Positions 1 through 7,128 of a stretch of DNA of 64,000 nt are shown in pieces. The notes beneath the pieces are model-generated. The model was not told the DNA's origin and searched no databases. It saw nothing but the letters and a program-made list of their open reading frames with translations. The DNA comes from Paenirhizobium daejeonense (lineage in GTDB: Bacteria; Pseudomonadota; Alphaproteobacteria; Rhizobiales; Rhizobiaceae), in assembly GCF_014280875.1 (NCBI RefSeq), contig NZ_JACLAL010000008.1:42149-106148 (forward strand). Reading direction: 5' to 3'. A program made the position numbers and the translations under genes. Numbering within the stretch: position 1 is the stretch's first letter; each line of letters begins with the position of its first letter.

Positions 1-1
1 C

Positions 2-229
2 ATTCTGAAGCAAGGCGATGACGGAGTGCCGGTTGCGGAGATTTGCCGCAAGGCCGGGATCAGCCAGGCGACCTATTTCAATTGGCGCAAGAAGTATGCG
101 GGCCTGTTGCCGGACGAGATGCGCCGATTGAAAGCTCTGGAAGATGAGAATTCCAGGCTCAAGAAGATCGTCGCCGATCTGACACTGGACCGCGAGATGC
201 TCCAGGATGTCATCCGCCGAAAGCTCTGA
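2..229 (+). CDS. IS3 OrfA transposase subunit (5' truncated by window edge)
   Basis: This is the DNA-binding subunit of an IS3-family transposase. The readable part has the typical helix-turn-helix of transposase_8 proteins (AEICRKAGISQATYFNWRKK), followed by a leucine-zipper-like segment (LEDENSRLKKIVADLTLD) and the usual ending DVIRRKL before the TGA at 227-229. The frame is open to the first base, so the start lies before the window. The end overlaps the -1 frame that leads into OrfB, as expected for programmed -1 frameshifting around the CCGAAAG near 217-223. That slippery site is weak and is an inference. Confidence 0.8.
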   Translation: MLKQGDDGVPVAEICRKAGISQATYFNWRKKYAGLLPDEMRRLKALEDENSRLKKIVADLTLDREMLQDVIRRKL

Positions 230-261
230 GGCCTGTCAGGCAGCGCAAACTGATAGACGGG

Positions 262-1065
262 ATGCTGGTGGATTGGGGCATCTCGATCCGACGGGCCTGC
301 AAGGTCCTGAGGTTCGACACGTCGACCTACCATTACAAATCCCGTCGCACCGGACAGGCCCCACTCGAACGACGCATCAAGGAGATCTGCGAGACGCGCG
401 TGCGGTACGGCTATCGGCGCGTCCATGTCCACCTGCTCCGCGATGGATGGAAGATCAACATGAAGAAGACACGCAGGATTTACAGCGAGTTGGGTCTTCA
501 GCTGCGCAACAAGCATCCGAAGCGCCGGGTGAAGGCCAAGCTTCGGGACGATCGGCAGGAAGCTGTCGGTCCGAACGATGTTTGGGCAATGGACTTCGTT
601 CACGACCAGCTCGCCACCGGTAAGAAGCTGCGCATCCTGACCGTGGTCGATACGCACTCGCGTTACTGTCCGGCCGCCGACGCCCGCTTCACCTATCGAG
701 GCGAAGACGTGGTCCAGACCTTGGAAGGCATCTGTAGGAAGACCGGCTATCCGAAGACGATAAGGGTGGATAACGGCAGTGAGTTCATCTCTCGTGATCT
801 CGACCTGTGGGCCTATGCCAACAACGTCACCTTGGACTTCTCTCGGCCTGGTAAGCCGACGGACAACGGCTTCATCGAGGCCTTCAACAGCAAGCTGCGG
901 GCGGAGTGTCTAAACGCCCATTGGTTCCTGACCCTTGCGGATTCGCGCGAAAAGTTGGAGACTTGGCGTCGATACTATAACGAGGAACGTCCTCACTCGG
1001 CGATCGGCTATAACGTCCCGATTGACCTGCATAATCCCGGTGGCACAACCAGCCGGCCATCGTGA
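262..1065 (+). CDS. IS3 OrfB transposase (rve integrase core)
   Basis: This is the catalytic part of an IS3-family transposase. An HTH_21-like region (RRIKEICETRVRYGYRRVHV) precedes an integrase core with the DDE triad: D in VWAMDF, D in IRVDNGSEF and E in FIEAFNSKLR. The C-terminal RRYYNEERPHSAIGY is the classical IS3/IS407-type signature. The ATG at 262 is the first Met, but the frame is open from about 148 and reads KALRPVRQRKLIDG upstream, so translation probably begins by frameshift from OrfA. No internal stop is seen, so the element may be functional. Confidence 0.85.
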   Translation: MLVDWGISIRRACKVLRFDTSTYHYKSRRTGQAPLERRIKEICETRVRYGYRRVHVHLLRDGWKINMKKTRRIYSELGLQLRNKHPKRRVKAKLRDDRQEAVGPNDVWAMDFVHDQLATGKKLRILTVVDTHSRYCPAADARFTYRGEDVVQTLEGICRKTGYPKTIRVDNGSEFISRDLDLWAYANNVTLDFSRPGKPTDNGFIEAFNSKLRAECLNAHWFLTLADSREKLETWRRYYNEERPHSAIGYNVPIDLHNPGGTTSRPS

Positions 1066-1148
1066 TCAAAGTCGGAAAACTCCAGCTTCCGGCGATCCAA
1101 GGTTCGGTCTCAGAGCACGCCGGAAGGAGCAGTCTTTGTGCATGGTCG

Positions 1149-1182
1149 AAAAAAAAGCCTCCGAACCGCCTTCGGGGGCTTT
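1149..1182 (-). terminator. Rho-independent terminator of the lipoprotein gene
   Basis: On the minus strand a GC stem (AAGCCCCCG pairing with CGGAGGCTT through one G-T wobble, 9-nt loop) is followed directly by a run of eight T. It sits 25 bp after the lipoprotein stop and also shields the gene from the IS element. Confidence 0.8.
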
Positions 1183-1206
1183 GCTGTGCCACTTGAAGAT
1201 CGTGGC

Positions 1207-1611
1207 TTATTCGGCCGTCAGGAACTCTTCGCAGTAGCTCTTGCCGCCGTCGGTGCCCGGCTTGTCGAGAAGCGTGCGGACGCTGCGGATCACGTAATCG
1301 GAAGAAACCGTGAGCTGAACTTCGCAACGCAGGTATTCCGAACGGGCCGGCTTCAGGAGCTTGCCCTTTTTGCCGTCGCCGAGATCTTCGTAGACTGCCG
1401 CAACCGTGCGGGTCTTGTAGCCGCCGCGCCATGTGTAGAGAGTGGTTCCGCCGCTTGCGGTATCGGCCGTCGGCGGGCCGAACTTGGCGAAGAAGGCTCC
1501 GGCCGGCTGGCCGTTCCAGCGCGACTCGATGCCGTTCTTGCTAATGCTCGTTGTTGTGCAGCCGGCAAGCGCCAGCAAGACGCCTGCCATGGTGATCACG
1601 CGGAAATTCAT
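1207..1611 (-). CDS. small lipoprotein, conserved hypothetical
   Basis: This 134-aa protein has a lipoprotein signal peptide with lipobox LALAGC (Cys about residue 17), followed by a mature domain with GQPAGAFFAKFGPPT and a C-terminal pair of Cys (YLRCEVQL and SYCEEFL). It is probably anchored in the outer membrane or the periplasmic face of the inner membrane. The ATG at 1611 was chosen over an upstream in-frame start because the signal peptide begins there and AAGGGA lies 8 nt before it. No catalytic motif is seen and the function is unknown. A terminator follows at once and the gene is alone in its unit. Confidence 0.8.
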   Translation of the reverse strand: MNFRVITMAGVLLALAGCTTTSISKNGIESRWNGQPAGAFFAKFGPPTADTASGGTTLYTWRGGYKTRTVAAVYEDLGDGKKGKLLKPARSEYLRCEVQLTVSSDYVIRSVRTLLDKPGTDGGKSYCEEFLTAE

Positions 1612-1857
1612 GTCTCTGTCCCTTGAGCTCTTGTTTGCGAGCCTGCCTGTCCTCGGTCCCAATTCCCCTGGCCCGCCGGCGTCTCGCATCTACGGCTTTA
1701 TCCCCAAACGAAGGTCGTGAAAATCATAAGTGACGGGAGTCCGTGCAATTTTTCTTGATGATGCCGCCGTGCCACGTTTGCCGGCCCGCAAATCAGGGGC
1801 GGGCGGACAGCCTGTCGTGAAATTTTCATTTTTCTCGGAATTTTTCCTCCAACCCGC

Positions 1858-1886
1858 TTGTGCAACAAAAAAGGCTGGACTATAGA
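1858..1886 (+). promoter_or_regulatory. probable housekeeping promoter of tRNA-Pro
   Basis: TTGTGC at 1858-1863 and TATAGA at 1881-1886 are 17 bp apart and end 14 bp before the tRNA 5' end. This fits a sigma70-type promoter with a short leader. It is a motif match only. Confidence 0.5.
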
Positions 1887-1900
1887 GGCGCCACTGGTCA

Positions 1901-1977
1901 CGGAGTGTAGCGCAGTCTGGTAGCGCACCACGTTCGGGACGTGGGGGTCGAGTGTTCGAATCACTCCACTCCGACCA
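1901..1977 (+). tRNA. tRNA-Pro (anticodon CGG)
   Basis: The cloverleaf can be drawn by hand. The acceptor stem is CGGAGTG/CACTCCG (1901-1907/1967-1973). The anticodon stem is CCACG/CGTGG with loop TTCGGGA, giving anticodon CGG at 1935-1937, which reads proline CCG. The T-arm is GAGTG-TTCGAAT-CACTC. The discriminator A is followed by an encoded CCA (1975-1977). Total length is 77 nt. The D-arm contains the usual AGTCTGGTAGC. Confidence 0.97.
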
Positions 1978-2308
1978 GTTTAAGTACCTGATCCCGAACA
2001 GGTTTTCCCGATAGAGAAATAGAAATATAGCCTTACGGCTGGCATGTTGTTCATGTTCCGTCGTCGGGATGTCGCCTGTTCTGCACCTGTATGAAGAACC
2101 TTCCGCGAAAGCTCCGGCAGACCCGCCGAGGATCTGTTTTGTCGTTTCAGGATCCGCGTTTTTCGAAGGAGGGATGCGTTTCGCCGGGCGTCGCTACTGG
2201 CTTCGCGCTGGTCTGAGCGGGTGGCGTTTTCCGCAGTATGAATTTTTGACTATTCGCTTCGCTGCAATCGTCGCTTATCGAAACGGCTGAAAAATTTACG
2301 ACCAGGGC

Positions 2309-2366
2309 GGGACCCGCAAGTTTAAGGGGTAGGGGGACTGCGGGTCCCTGACCACCATCATGGTGG
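2309..2366. other. two adjacent strong hairpins in a gene-free stretch (possible structured RNA)
   Basis: The 709-bp interval 1978-2686 holds no convincing gene. Within it lies a perfect 10-bp inverted repeat, GGGACCCGCA (2309-2318) and TGCGGGTCCC (2339-2348), with a 20-nt purine-rich loop. Three bases later comes a 6-bp stem with a triloop, CCACCA-TCA-TGGTGG (2352-2366). This could be part of a small RNA or a mobile palindromic repeat. It does not look like SRP RNA, RNase P RNA or tmRNA. No promoter or terminator clearly brackets it. Confidence 0.35.
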
Positions 2367-2600
2367 CTGGCACTCTGATAGCAGTTCATTTCGCAAGCGC
2401 ATCATCGAATTATGCTGGTTTCACAACCACTTGATGTGGTCCCTAAACCCGAGTGAACGACTGTTGTTCGGTTGTGCCGAAATGAACCGGAATGGGCGGA
2501 TTCATGGTCCGAAACCTCTGTTGAAATGCTTCGTGAGCAGGTTCTCAACAACCGAATGCGGAAATAACAGCCGCAATGCGCTGGATTTTCCCGCTGTTTC

Positions 2601-2616
2601 CCTCGATTAATCGAGG
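2601..2616. promoter_or_regulatory. perfect 16-bp palindrome upstream of the DUF922 gene
   Basis: CCTCGATTAATCGAGG is a perfect palindrome 70 bp before the GTG start of the following gene. Its size and symmetry fit the operator of a dimeric repressor. No cognate regulator can be named. Confidence 0.4.
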
Positions 2617-2686
2617 TCGCTGCAGGTGATTGCGATTACCGGCGACGTAGTGCGTTGCAGTCAGTTTTTTTGTTCAGGGGTTTTTT

Positions 2687-3289
2687 GTGAAGAGCGCATT
2701 GATTTTCGGCTTGATGACGGCCGCAGCGGTGTTTGCCGCGATGCCCACCGCCGCGCAGAGCGCGTGGCAGGCAATCGAGAAAATCGAAACCTATTCGGTC
2801 CGCGGACATTCGGGTCCCGAGCTCTACGCTTCCATAGGTGAGCGAGGCCCGGTGATCGGCGGCGACGTGCGGGCGATCGCTCACACGGGATTCAAGCTCA
2901 CATGGAGGCGGGATTACCAGCAGCGCGGCGCATCCTGCGTCCTTGCGAGCGCGGTACCAAAACTCATCATCACCTACACCCTGCCCAAGCCTGCCAATTC
3001 CCTGCCGCCAGCCGTAAAGCAGAAATGGGATCGTTTCTATGCGGGCATTCAGGCGCATGAGCGCGTGCATGGCGATTTCATCAAGGACCTCGTCCACAAG
3101 ATCGAGGCTGTCTCGGTCGGCCTGACCGTTGCCGACGATCCGGGCTGCAAGAAGATCCGCACCGAGCTGACGGGCAAGCTGGGTGAACTGTCCCGCGCCG
3201 AACGGCAGCAGAGCCGAGATTTCGACCGCGCCGAAATGAGCAACGGCGGCAATGTCCACCAGCTCATTCTTGCGCTGGTCAACGGCTGA
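2687..3289 (+). CDS. secreted DUF922 protein, putative Zn-dependent protease
   Basis: This 200-aa protein has an N-terminal signal peptide (about residues 1-23, ending near AAQSA). It has a DUF922-type domain carrying the zincin motif HERVH at residues 124-128, inside AGIQAHERVHGDF. DUF922 proteins are predicted secreted Zn-dependent proteases, but peptidase activity here is an inference. The GTG start is supported by AGGGG 6 nt upstream. A single Cys pair (ASCVL and PGCKK) could form a disulfide. The gene stands alone between a gene-free stretch and a LysR gene and ends in a weak terminator. Confidence 0.8.
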   Translation: MKSALIFGLMTAAAVFAAMPTAAQSAWQAIEKIETYSVRGHSGPELYASIGERGPVIGGDVRAIAHTGFKLTWRRDYQQRGASCVLASAVPKLIITYTLPKPANSLPPAVKQKWDRFYAGIQAHERVHGDFIKDLVHKIEAVSVGLTVADDPGCKKIRTELTGKLGELSRAERQQSRDFDRAEMSNGGNVHQLILALVNG

Positions 3290-3303
3290 TGAACGAAAAG
3301 CCC

Positions 3304-3325
3304 GTCCGGATGCTAACGGACTTTT
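3304..3325 (+). terminator. weak terminator after the DUF922 gene
   Basis: GTCCG-gatgctaa-CGGAC is a 5-bp stem followed by TTTT, 14 bp after the stop codon. The stem is short, so the call is tentative. Confidence 0.4.
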
Positions 3326-3383
3326 CCGAGGTCACGATATAGGGCTAGTCTTCTATCTGGGGAGGGCTGGAGAACCACAGGGC

Positions 3384-4307
3384 ATGGATCGACTCGATTG
3401 CATTCGCATGTTTGTCGCCGTCATGGATACCGGCAGTTTTGCCGCCGGCGCCGCGCGCCTTGGCACCAGCAGCAGTCAGGCGTCCAAGCTGGTTTCACGC
3501 CTGGAGTCCGACCTTGGAGTACAGCTCATCAAGCGCACCACGCGGGTGTTGTCCCCCACCGAGGCCGGCACGTCCTATTGCGAGAGGGCGAGGGCGCTGC
3601 TTGAAGAATTCGACCAGCTCGATGCGTCCGTGCGCAATGTCTCCGCCGCACCTTCCGGCCTTTTGAGAATTGCTGCGCCCATCACCTTCGGCACCCGGCA
3701 GCTTGCGCCGTTGCTCAATATGTTTGCTGAGCAATATCCGGATATCCAGATCGATGTGAGTTTCTCCGACAGGCCCGTCAATCTGGTGGAAGAAGGTTTC
3801 GATGTCGCCGTGCGCATCGGTCGCCCCGCGGACAGCACGCTGATTGCTTGCAGACTTTGCCCCATCCGCATCGTGGTTATCGCGTCCCCGGCCTATCTCG
3901 CCGGCCACGGGACGCCGACAACGCCGGCGGAACTGGTCGACCACGCCTGCATTGTCGACACCAACTTCCGCGATCCCCTTCAGTGGCGGTTCGGGAAAAG
4001 GGACGGGGATGATGTCGTGTCCGTTTCCGTGCAAGGCAGAATGCGGTTCTCCAACGCGGAGGCCTGTCTTTCGGCGGCAGAGGCTGGGCTGGGGATTGCA
4101 CGGGTGCCGAGCTTCGTTGCAGGGACTGCTCTCGTCGCCGGCAATGTGCATCCGCTCTTTCCCGGCATGGAGGACGAGCCCCATGGTCTCTACGCTCTCT
4201 ATCCTCCCGGCCGCTATCTGGCGGCCAAAGTGCGTGTCCTCGTCGATTTCCTTGCCGACCGTTTCCGCGGCGAACCGCCATGGGATCTCGGCTGGCGGGT
4301 GAATTAA
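3384..4307 (+). CDS. LysR-family transcriptional regulator
   Basis: This 307-aa protein has the N-terminal winged HTH of LysR regulators (residues about 1-60: MDRLDCIRMFVAVMDTGSF, then SSSQASKLVSRLESDLG) and a C-terminal periplasmic-binding-like effector domain beginning near LRIAAPITFG. The start ATG at 3384 fits the conserved N-terminus; longer in-frame extension upstream is not LysR-like. It lies 109 bp before, and on the same strand as, three genes for quinone/catechol handling. It therefore probably senses an aromatic or quinone ligand and activates them, like PcpR or LinR. That role is an inference from context. Confidence 0.88.
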   Translation: MDRLDCIRMFVAVMDTGSFAAGAARLGTSSSQASKLVSRLESDLGVQLIKRTTRVLSPTEAGTSYCERARALLEEFDQLDASVRNVSAAPSGLLRIAAPITFGTRQLAPLLNMFAEQYPDIQIDVSFSDRPVNLVEEGFDVAVRIGRPADSTLIACRLCPIRIVVIASPAYLAGHGTPTTPAELVDHACIVDTNFRDPLQWRFGKRDGDDVVSVSVQGRMRFSNAEACLSAAEAGLGIARVPSFVAGTALVAGNVHPLFPGMEDEPHGLYALYPPGRYLAAKVRVLVDFLADRFRGEPPWDLGWRVN

Positions 4308-4315
4308 TTCCATTT

Positions 4316-4334
4316 TGGACGTAATTTTCGTCCA
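4316..4334 (+). promoter_or_regulatory. inverted repeat, candidate LysR operator of the detoxification operon
   Basis: TGGACG-taatttt-CGTCCA is a perfect 6-bp dyad lying between the LysR stop and the next gene. A TAATAT-like -10 element (4345-4350) lies just downstream, and an imperfect repeat (TCCATCAAAT...ATTTTGAATGGA) spans it. The position fits LysR activation of the operon starting at 4417. Confidence 0.45.
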
Positions 4335-4416
4335 TCAAATGGGATAATATTTTGAATGGAAATGATGCATATCGATCCCAGACGAATTTACGTTCGATCT
4401 GTCTGGGAGATTTCTC

Positions 4417-5322
4417 ATGGTCGATACCGCTATCAATTCCTCGGTCCAGCAGGACCAATCCGGCAAGGCCGGTGCTGTGAACGCCGTCAATGACGACCGC
4501 TTTGCCATCGGCAAGGTCGTTCTCACCGTCAATGATCTAGACGCCGTCAGCAGCTTCTATCAGCAGTCTGTCGGTCTTCACCTGTTGAAGGGCGATGCCG
4601 CTTCGGTTGAACTCGGCGCTGGCGGCAAGACGCTGCTCGAACTGCGCCGCGATGCATCCGCCCGCCGTCGTTCGCCGCGTGAGGCGGGGCTTTTCCACAC
4701 GGCTTTCCTTCTGCCGGCCCGTTCCGATCTCGGACGCTGGATCCGCCATGCGATCGAAACGCAGGCCAGGGTGGTCGGCGCTTCCGACCACGCAGTCAGC
4801 GAGGCGCTTTATCTCTCCGATCCCGAGGGCAACGGCGTCGAAATCTACACTGACCGCCCCATTCTCGAATGGCGCTGGCGGGACGGGCATGTCCACATGC
4901 CCTCCGATCAACTCGACATCGAGAGCATTCTTGCAACGGCCGGCAATGACCGCTGGAAGGGATTTCCCGAAGGTTCTGTCGTTGGCCATGTGCACCTGCA
5001 GGTGGGGGCTATAGATGCCGCCGAGGCCTTTTATAATGGTGTCCTCGGTCTCGACGTCACCAGCCGGTATCCGGGCGGCACCTTCTATGCCGTTAATGGC
5101 TATCACCACCACGTTGCGACCAATATCTGGAACAGCCGTGGAGCGGGTCCGCGCAGCTATCCGAGCACAGGGCTGGAAAGCGTGGTGTTTCTGGCGGGCG
5201 GGCGTTTTGCAGACCCCGTTCGGGCGCATCTCGGCGCGGATGCAGGTGCTGCGGATTTCACAATCGCCGATCCCTGGGGCACGAAGATCACCTTCGATGC
5301 CCGCGAACCCGGCAGCAAGTAA
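4417..5322 (+). CDS. two-domain VOC-family dioxygenase (CatE/MhqA-like)
   Basis: This 301-aa protein has two consecutive glyoxalase/bleomycin-resistance/extradiol-dioxygenase (VOC) modules, about residues 31-148 and 187-297. Candidate metal ligands are H94 and E142 in module 1 and H191/H193, H230-H232 and E254 in module 2. The layout matches the CatE-type catechol or hydroquinone dioxygenases. GGGAG 7 nt before the ATG supports the start. It is followed 12 bp later by a glutathionyl-hydroquinone reductase and then by an esterase. Together they suggest ring cleavage or detoxification of (hydro)quinones in the cytoplasm. The actual substrate is unknown. Confidence 0.8.
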   Translation: MVDTAINSSVQQDQSGKAGAVNAVNDDRFAIGKVVLTVNDLDAVSSFYQQSVGLHLLKGDAASVELGAGGKTLLELRRDASARRRSPREAGLFHTAFLLPARSDLGRWIRHAIETQARVVGASDHAVSEALYLSDPEGNGVEIYTDRPILEWRWRDGHVHMPSDQLDIESILATAGNDRWKGFPEGSVVGHVHLQVGAIDAAEAFYNGVLGLDVTSRYPGGTFYAVNGYHHHVATNIWNSRGAGPRSYPSTGLESVVFLAGGRFADPVRAHLGADAGAADFTIADPWGTKITFDAREPGSK

Positions 5323-5334
5323 GGAGACTGAGAC

Positions 5335-6324
5335 ATGCTGGTAGATGGAAAGTGGACCGCCGAATGGCACCCCGTTCAAGCGACCGATGCCAAGGGTGGC
5401 TTCGTGCGGCAGATCTCGGGTTTTCGCAACTGGGTCACGCCGGACGGCAGCGCCGGCCCGACGGGCGAGGGCGGTTTCAAGGCTGAAGCTGGCCGCTATC
5501 ACCTCTATGTCGCACTGATTTGTCCCTGGGCCTCGCGTACGCTGATCGGCCGCAAGCTCAAGAAGCTTGAGGATGTGATTTCTGTATCCGTCGTGGAGCC
5601 GGCGCTGGCCGCCGAAGGCTGGAAGTTTGGAACCTATCCCGGTTCGAACCTCGATGCTCTGAATGGCGCCACCTACATGCACCAGATCTACACCAGCGCG
5701 GACCCGCATTATACCGGCCGCGCGACGGTGCCGGTGCTTTGGGACAAGGAGCGCAAGACGATCGTCAACAACGAATCGGCCGATATCCTGCGTATGCTGA
5801 ATACGGGCTTCGGCGACCTCGCGGACGATACCTTCGACTTTTATCCGGAACCGCTGCGCGATCAGATCGACGCCCTGAACGATCGCATCTACCCGCGCCT
5901 CAACAACGGGGTTTATCGCGCGGGATTTGCCACGACCCAGCTTGCCTATGAGGAAGCGTTCGTGGACGTCTTTTCCATGCTGAACGCGCTGGAAGACCGG
6001 CTCTCCGCCGGTGGGCCATATCTCTTCGGCTCCAGCCTGACCGAAGCCGATATTCGCCTGTTCGTCACGCTGGTGCGTTTCGACGCCGCCTATTTCGGCC
6101 TCTTCAAGTGCAACCTGAAGCGGATCGCAGATTATCCGGCGCTGAACGCTTATCTGCACCGCATGCTGGCCGTTCCGGGCGTCGCCGACACGGTCAACAT
6201 CGACCACATCAAGCAGGGCTACTATTCCATCAAGGCGCTCAACCCGAACGGCATCGTGCCCGTCGGGCCGGATCTGCCTGGCCTCTACCCGGTTGAACTC
6301 GCCACCACCCGTCCCTCCGCCTAA
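5335..6324 (+). CDS. glutathionyl-hydroquinone reductase (omega-class GST, YqjG/PcpF-like)
   Basis: This 329-aa cytoplasmic enzyme reduces glutathionyl-hydroquinones to hydroquinones using glutathione. The active-site CPWA motif is at residues 63-66 within LYVALICPWASRTL. The thioredoxin-like N-terminal half carries NNESADILRML (glutathione binding), and an all-alpha GST C-terminal domain follows. Length and motif set it apart from ordinary 200-aa GSTs. AGGAGA precedes the ATG. It is the middle gene of a VOC dioxygenase-GS-HQR-esterase operon and probably recycles quinones trapped by glutathione. Confidence 0.88.
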   Translation: MLVDGKWTAEWHPVQATDAKGGFVRQISGFRNWVTPDGSAGPTGEGGFKAEAGRYHLYVALICPWASRTLIGRKLKKLEDVISVSVVEPALAAEGWKFGTYPGSNLDALNGATYMHQIYTSADPHYTGRATVPVLWDKERKTIVNNESADILRMLNTGFGDLADDTFDFYPEPLRDQIDALNDRIYPRLNNGVYRAGFATTQLAYEEAFVDVFSMLNALEDRLSAGGPYLFGSSLTEADIRLFVTLVRFDAAYFGLFKCNLKRIADYPALNAYLHRMLAVPGVADTVNIDHIKQGYYSIKALNPNGIVPVGPDLPGLYPVELATTRPSA

Positions 6325-6341
6325 CTCTACTGGAAAAGACA

Positions 6342-6956
6342 ATGACGAATTCTGAGGCAAAAGCCCTTGTGATCTTCCTGCATGGCGTCGGCTCCAACGG
6401 TGCCGACCTTGCCGCGCTTGCGCCGGCCATGGCGCCGGCATTGCCCGGTGTCGCGTTCGAATCGCCGAATGGCTCGCAGCCCTGCGATTTCAACTCTGGC
6501 TACCAGTGGTTTAGTGTTGCCGGCGTAACGCCCGAGAATCGTGCCGAGAGGATCCGGGCAGCGCGCGGCGCCTTCGACGCGGTCGTGAGCGAACCCATCA
6601 AAAAGCATGGGTTTTCCCGTCGTCTGGATCGGGTGGCTTTCGTCGGCTTCTCGCAGGGCACGATCATGGCGCTCGATGCCCTTGTTTCCGGCAGGTGGCC
6701 GGTCGGGGCAATCGTCGGCTTCTCCGGCCGTCTCGCCACTGATGATATCGCGGAAACTGTTCCTTCCGTTCCGGTATTGCTGCAGCACGGCACTATGGAT
6801 AGCGTCATTCCCGTCGGGGAAACGCAGGCCGCCGAAAAACGCCTGAAGGCACTCGGTGTTCCAGTCGAAACGCTTATCGTTCCGGGCCTCGGGCATTCGA
6901 TCTCTGCTCCCGGTCTCGACAGGGCCGGCGTCTTCCTTGCGGAGCATCTTGCCTGA
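6342..6956 (+). CDS. alpha/beta-hydrolase, phospholipase/carboxylesterase family (MhqD-like)
   Basis: This 204-aa serine hydrolase has its oxyanion motif at FLHGVGSNG (12-20) and the catalytic triad S104 (GFSQG), D153 (HGTMDSVIP) and H185 (GLGHSI). This is the carboxylesterase/lysophospholipase family (Pfam Abhydrolase_2). In Bacillus, MhqD of this family is co-regulated with ring-cleavage dioxygenases under quinone stress. The same pairing here suggests cleavage of an ester or lactone formed after ring opening. It starts 17 bp after the reductase with only a weak purine-rich RBS, so translational coupling is likely. Confidence 0.85.
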   Translation: MTNSEAKALVIFLHGVGSNGADLAALAPAMAPALPGVAFESPNGSQPCDFNSGYQWFSVAGVTPENRAERIRAARGAFDAVVSEPIKKHGFSRRLDRVAFVGFSQGTIMALDALVSGRWPVGAIVGFSGRLATDDIAETVPSVPVLLQHGTMDSVIPVGETQAAEKRLKALGVPVETLIVPGLGHSISAPGLDRAGVFLAEHLA

Positions 6957-6972
6957 ATGTGACCGAAGCACT

Positions 6973-6994
6973 GGAGGGGTATAGAAGCCCCTCC
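6973..6994 (+). terminator. hairpin ending the quinone operon
   Basis: GGAGGGG-tatagaag-CCCCTCC is a perfect 7-bp GC stem 16 bp after the esterase stop. No strong T-run follows, so intrinsic termination is only likely. Confidence 0.45.
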
Positions 6995-7042
6995 TTGAAA
7001 GCGTTGACCTTTTTGGGGCCCCTACGGCATTTAACGTAATCC

Positions 7043-7057
7043 CCCCAACTCTTGGGG
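7043..7057. repeat. short inverted repeat CCCCAA-CTC-TTGGGG upstream of the LacI gene
   Basis: A 6-bp dyad with a 3-nt spacer is followed by the LacI-family gene; a second TTGGGG lies at 7013-7018. It could be an autoregulatory operator. No -35/-10 pair is obvious. Confidence 0.3.
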
Positions 7058-7128
7058 AGCGGAACTGCCCGGTTTTCCACAACGGTTCGATTGCGGTCGA
7101 TACCGAACTCCGATATCCTGCACAATTA

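Larger units (their letters stand above)
1..1065 (+). mobile_element. IS3-family insertion sequence, left end outside window
   Basis: Two overlapping frames encode an OrfA helix-turn-helix protein and a DDE integrase-type OrfB, the standard layout of IS3-family elements. The OrfB frame lies at -1 relative to OrfA and stays open upstream to about position 148, so a frameshift-made OrfAB transposase is expected. The left terminus lies outside the window and the right inverted repeat could not be matched without it; it should fall between 1066 and about 1140. It is the only mobile element seen in the window. Confidence 0.85.

Noticed and set aside
1813..1830. Second Pho box (CTGTCGT-gaaa-TTTTCAT)
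   Set aside because: Only the first half matches; the second half departs at several positions and no phosphate gene follows.
1698..1964. 88-codon minus-strand frame overlapping tRNA-Pro
   Set aside because: It runs antisense through the tRNA gene and its promoter region and is not protein-like.
2069..2290. 73-codon plus-strand frame after tRNA-Pro
   Set aside because: No RBS, no signal or domain pattern, and it lies in a stretch better explained as non-coding.
4537..6441. 634-codon minus-strand frame opposite the dioxygenase and reductase genes
   Set aside because: It is a shadow of two clearly functional plus-strand genes and has no recognisable motif.
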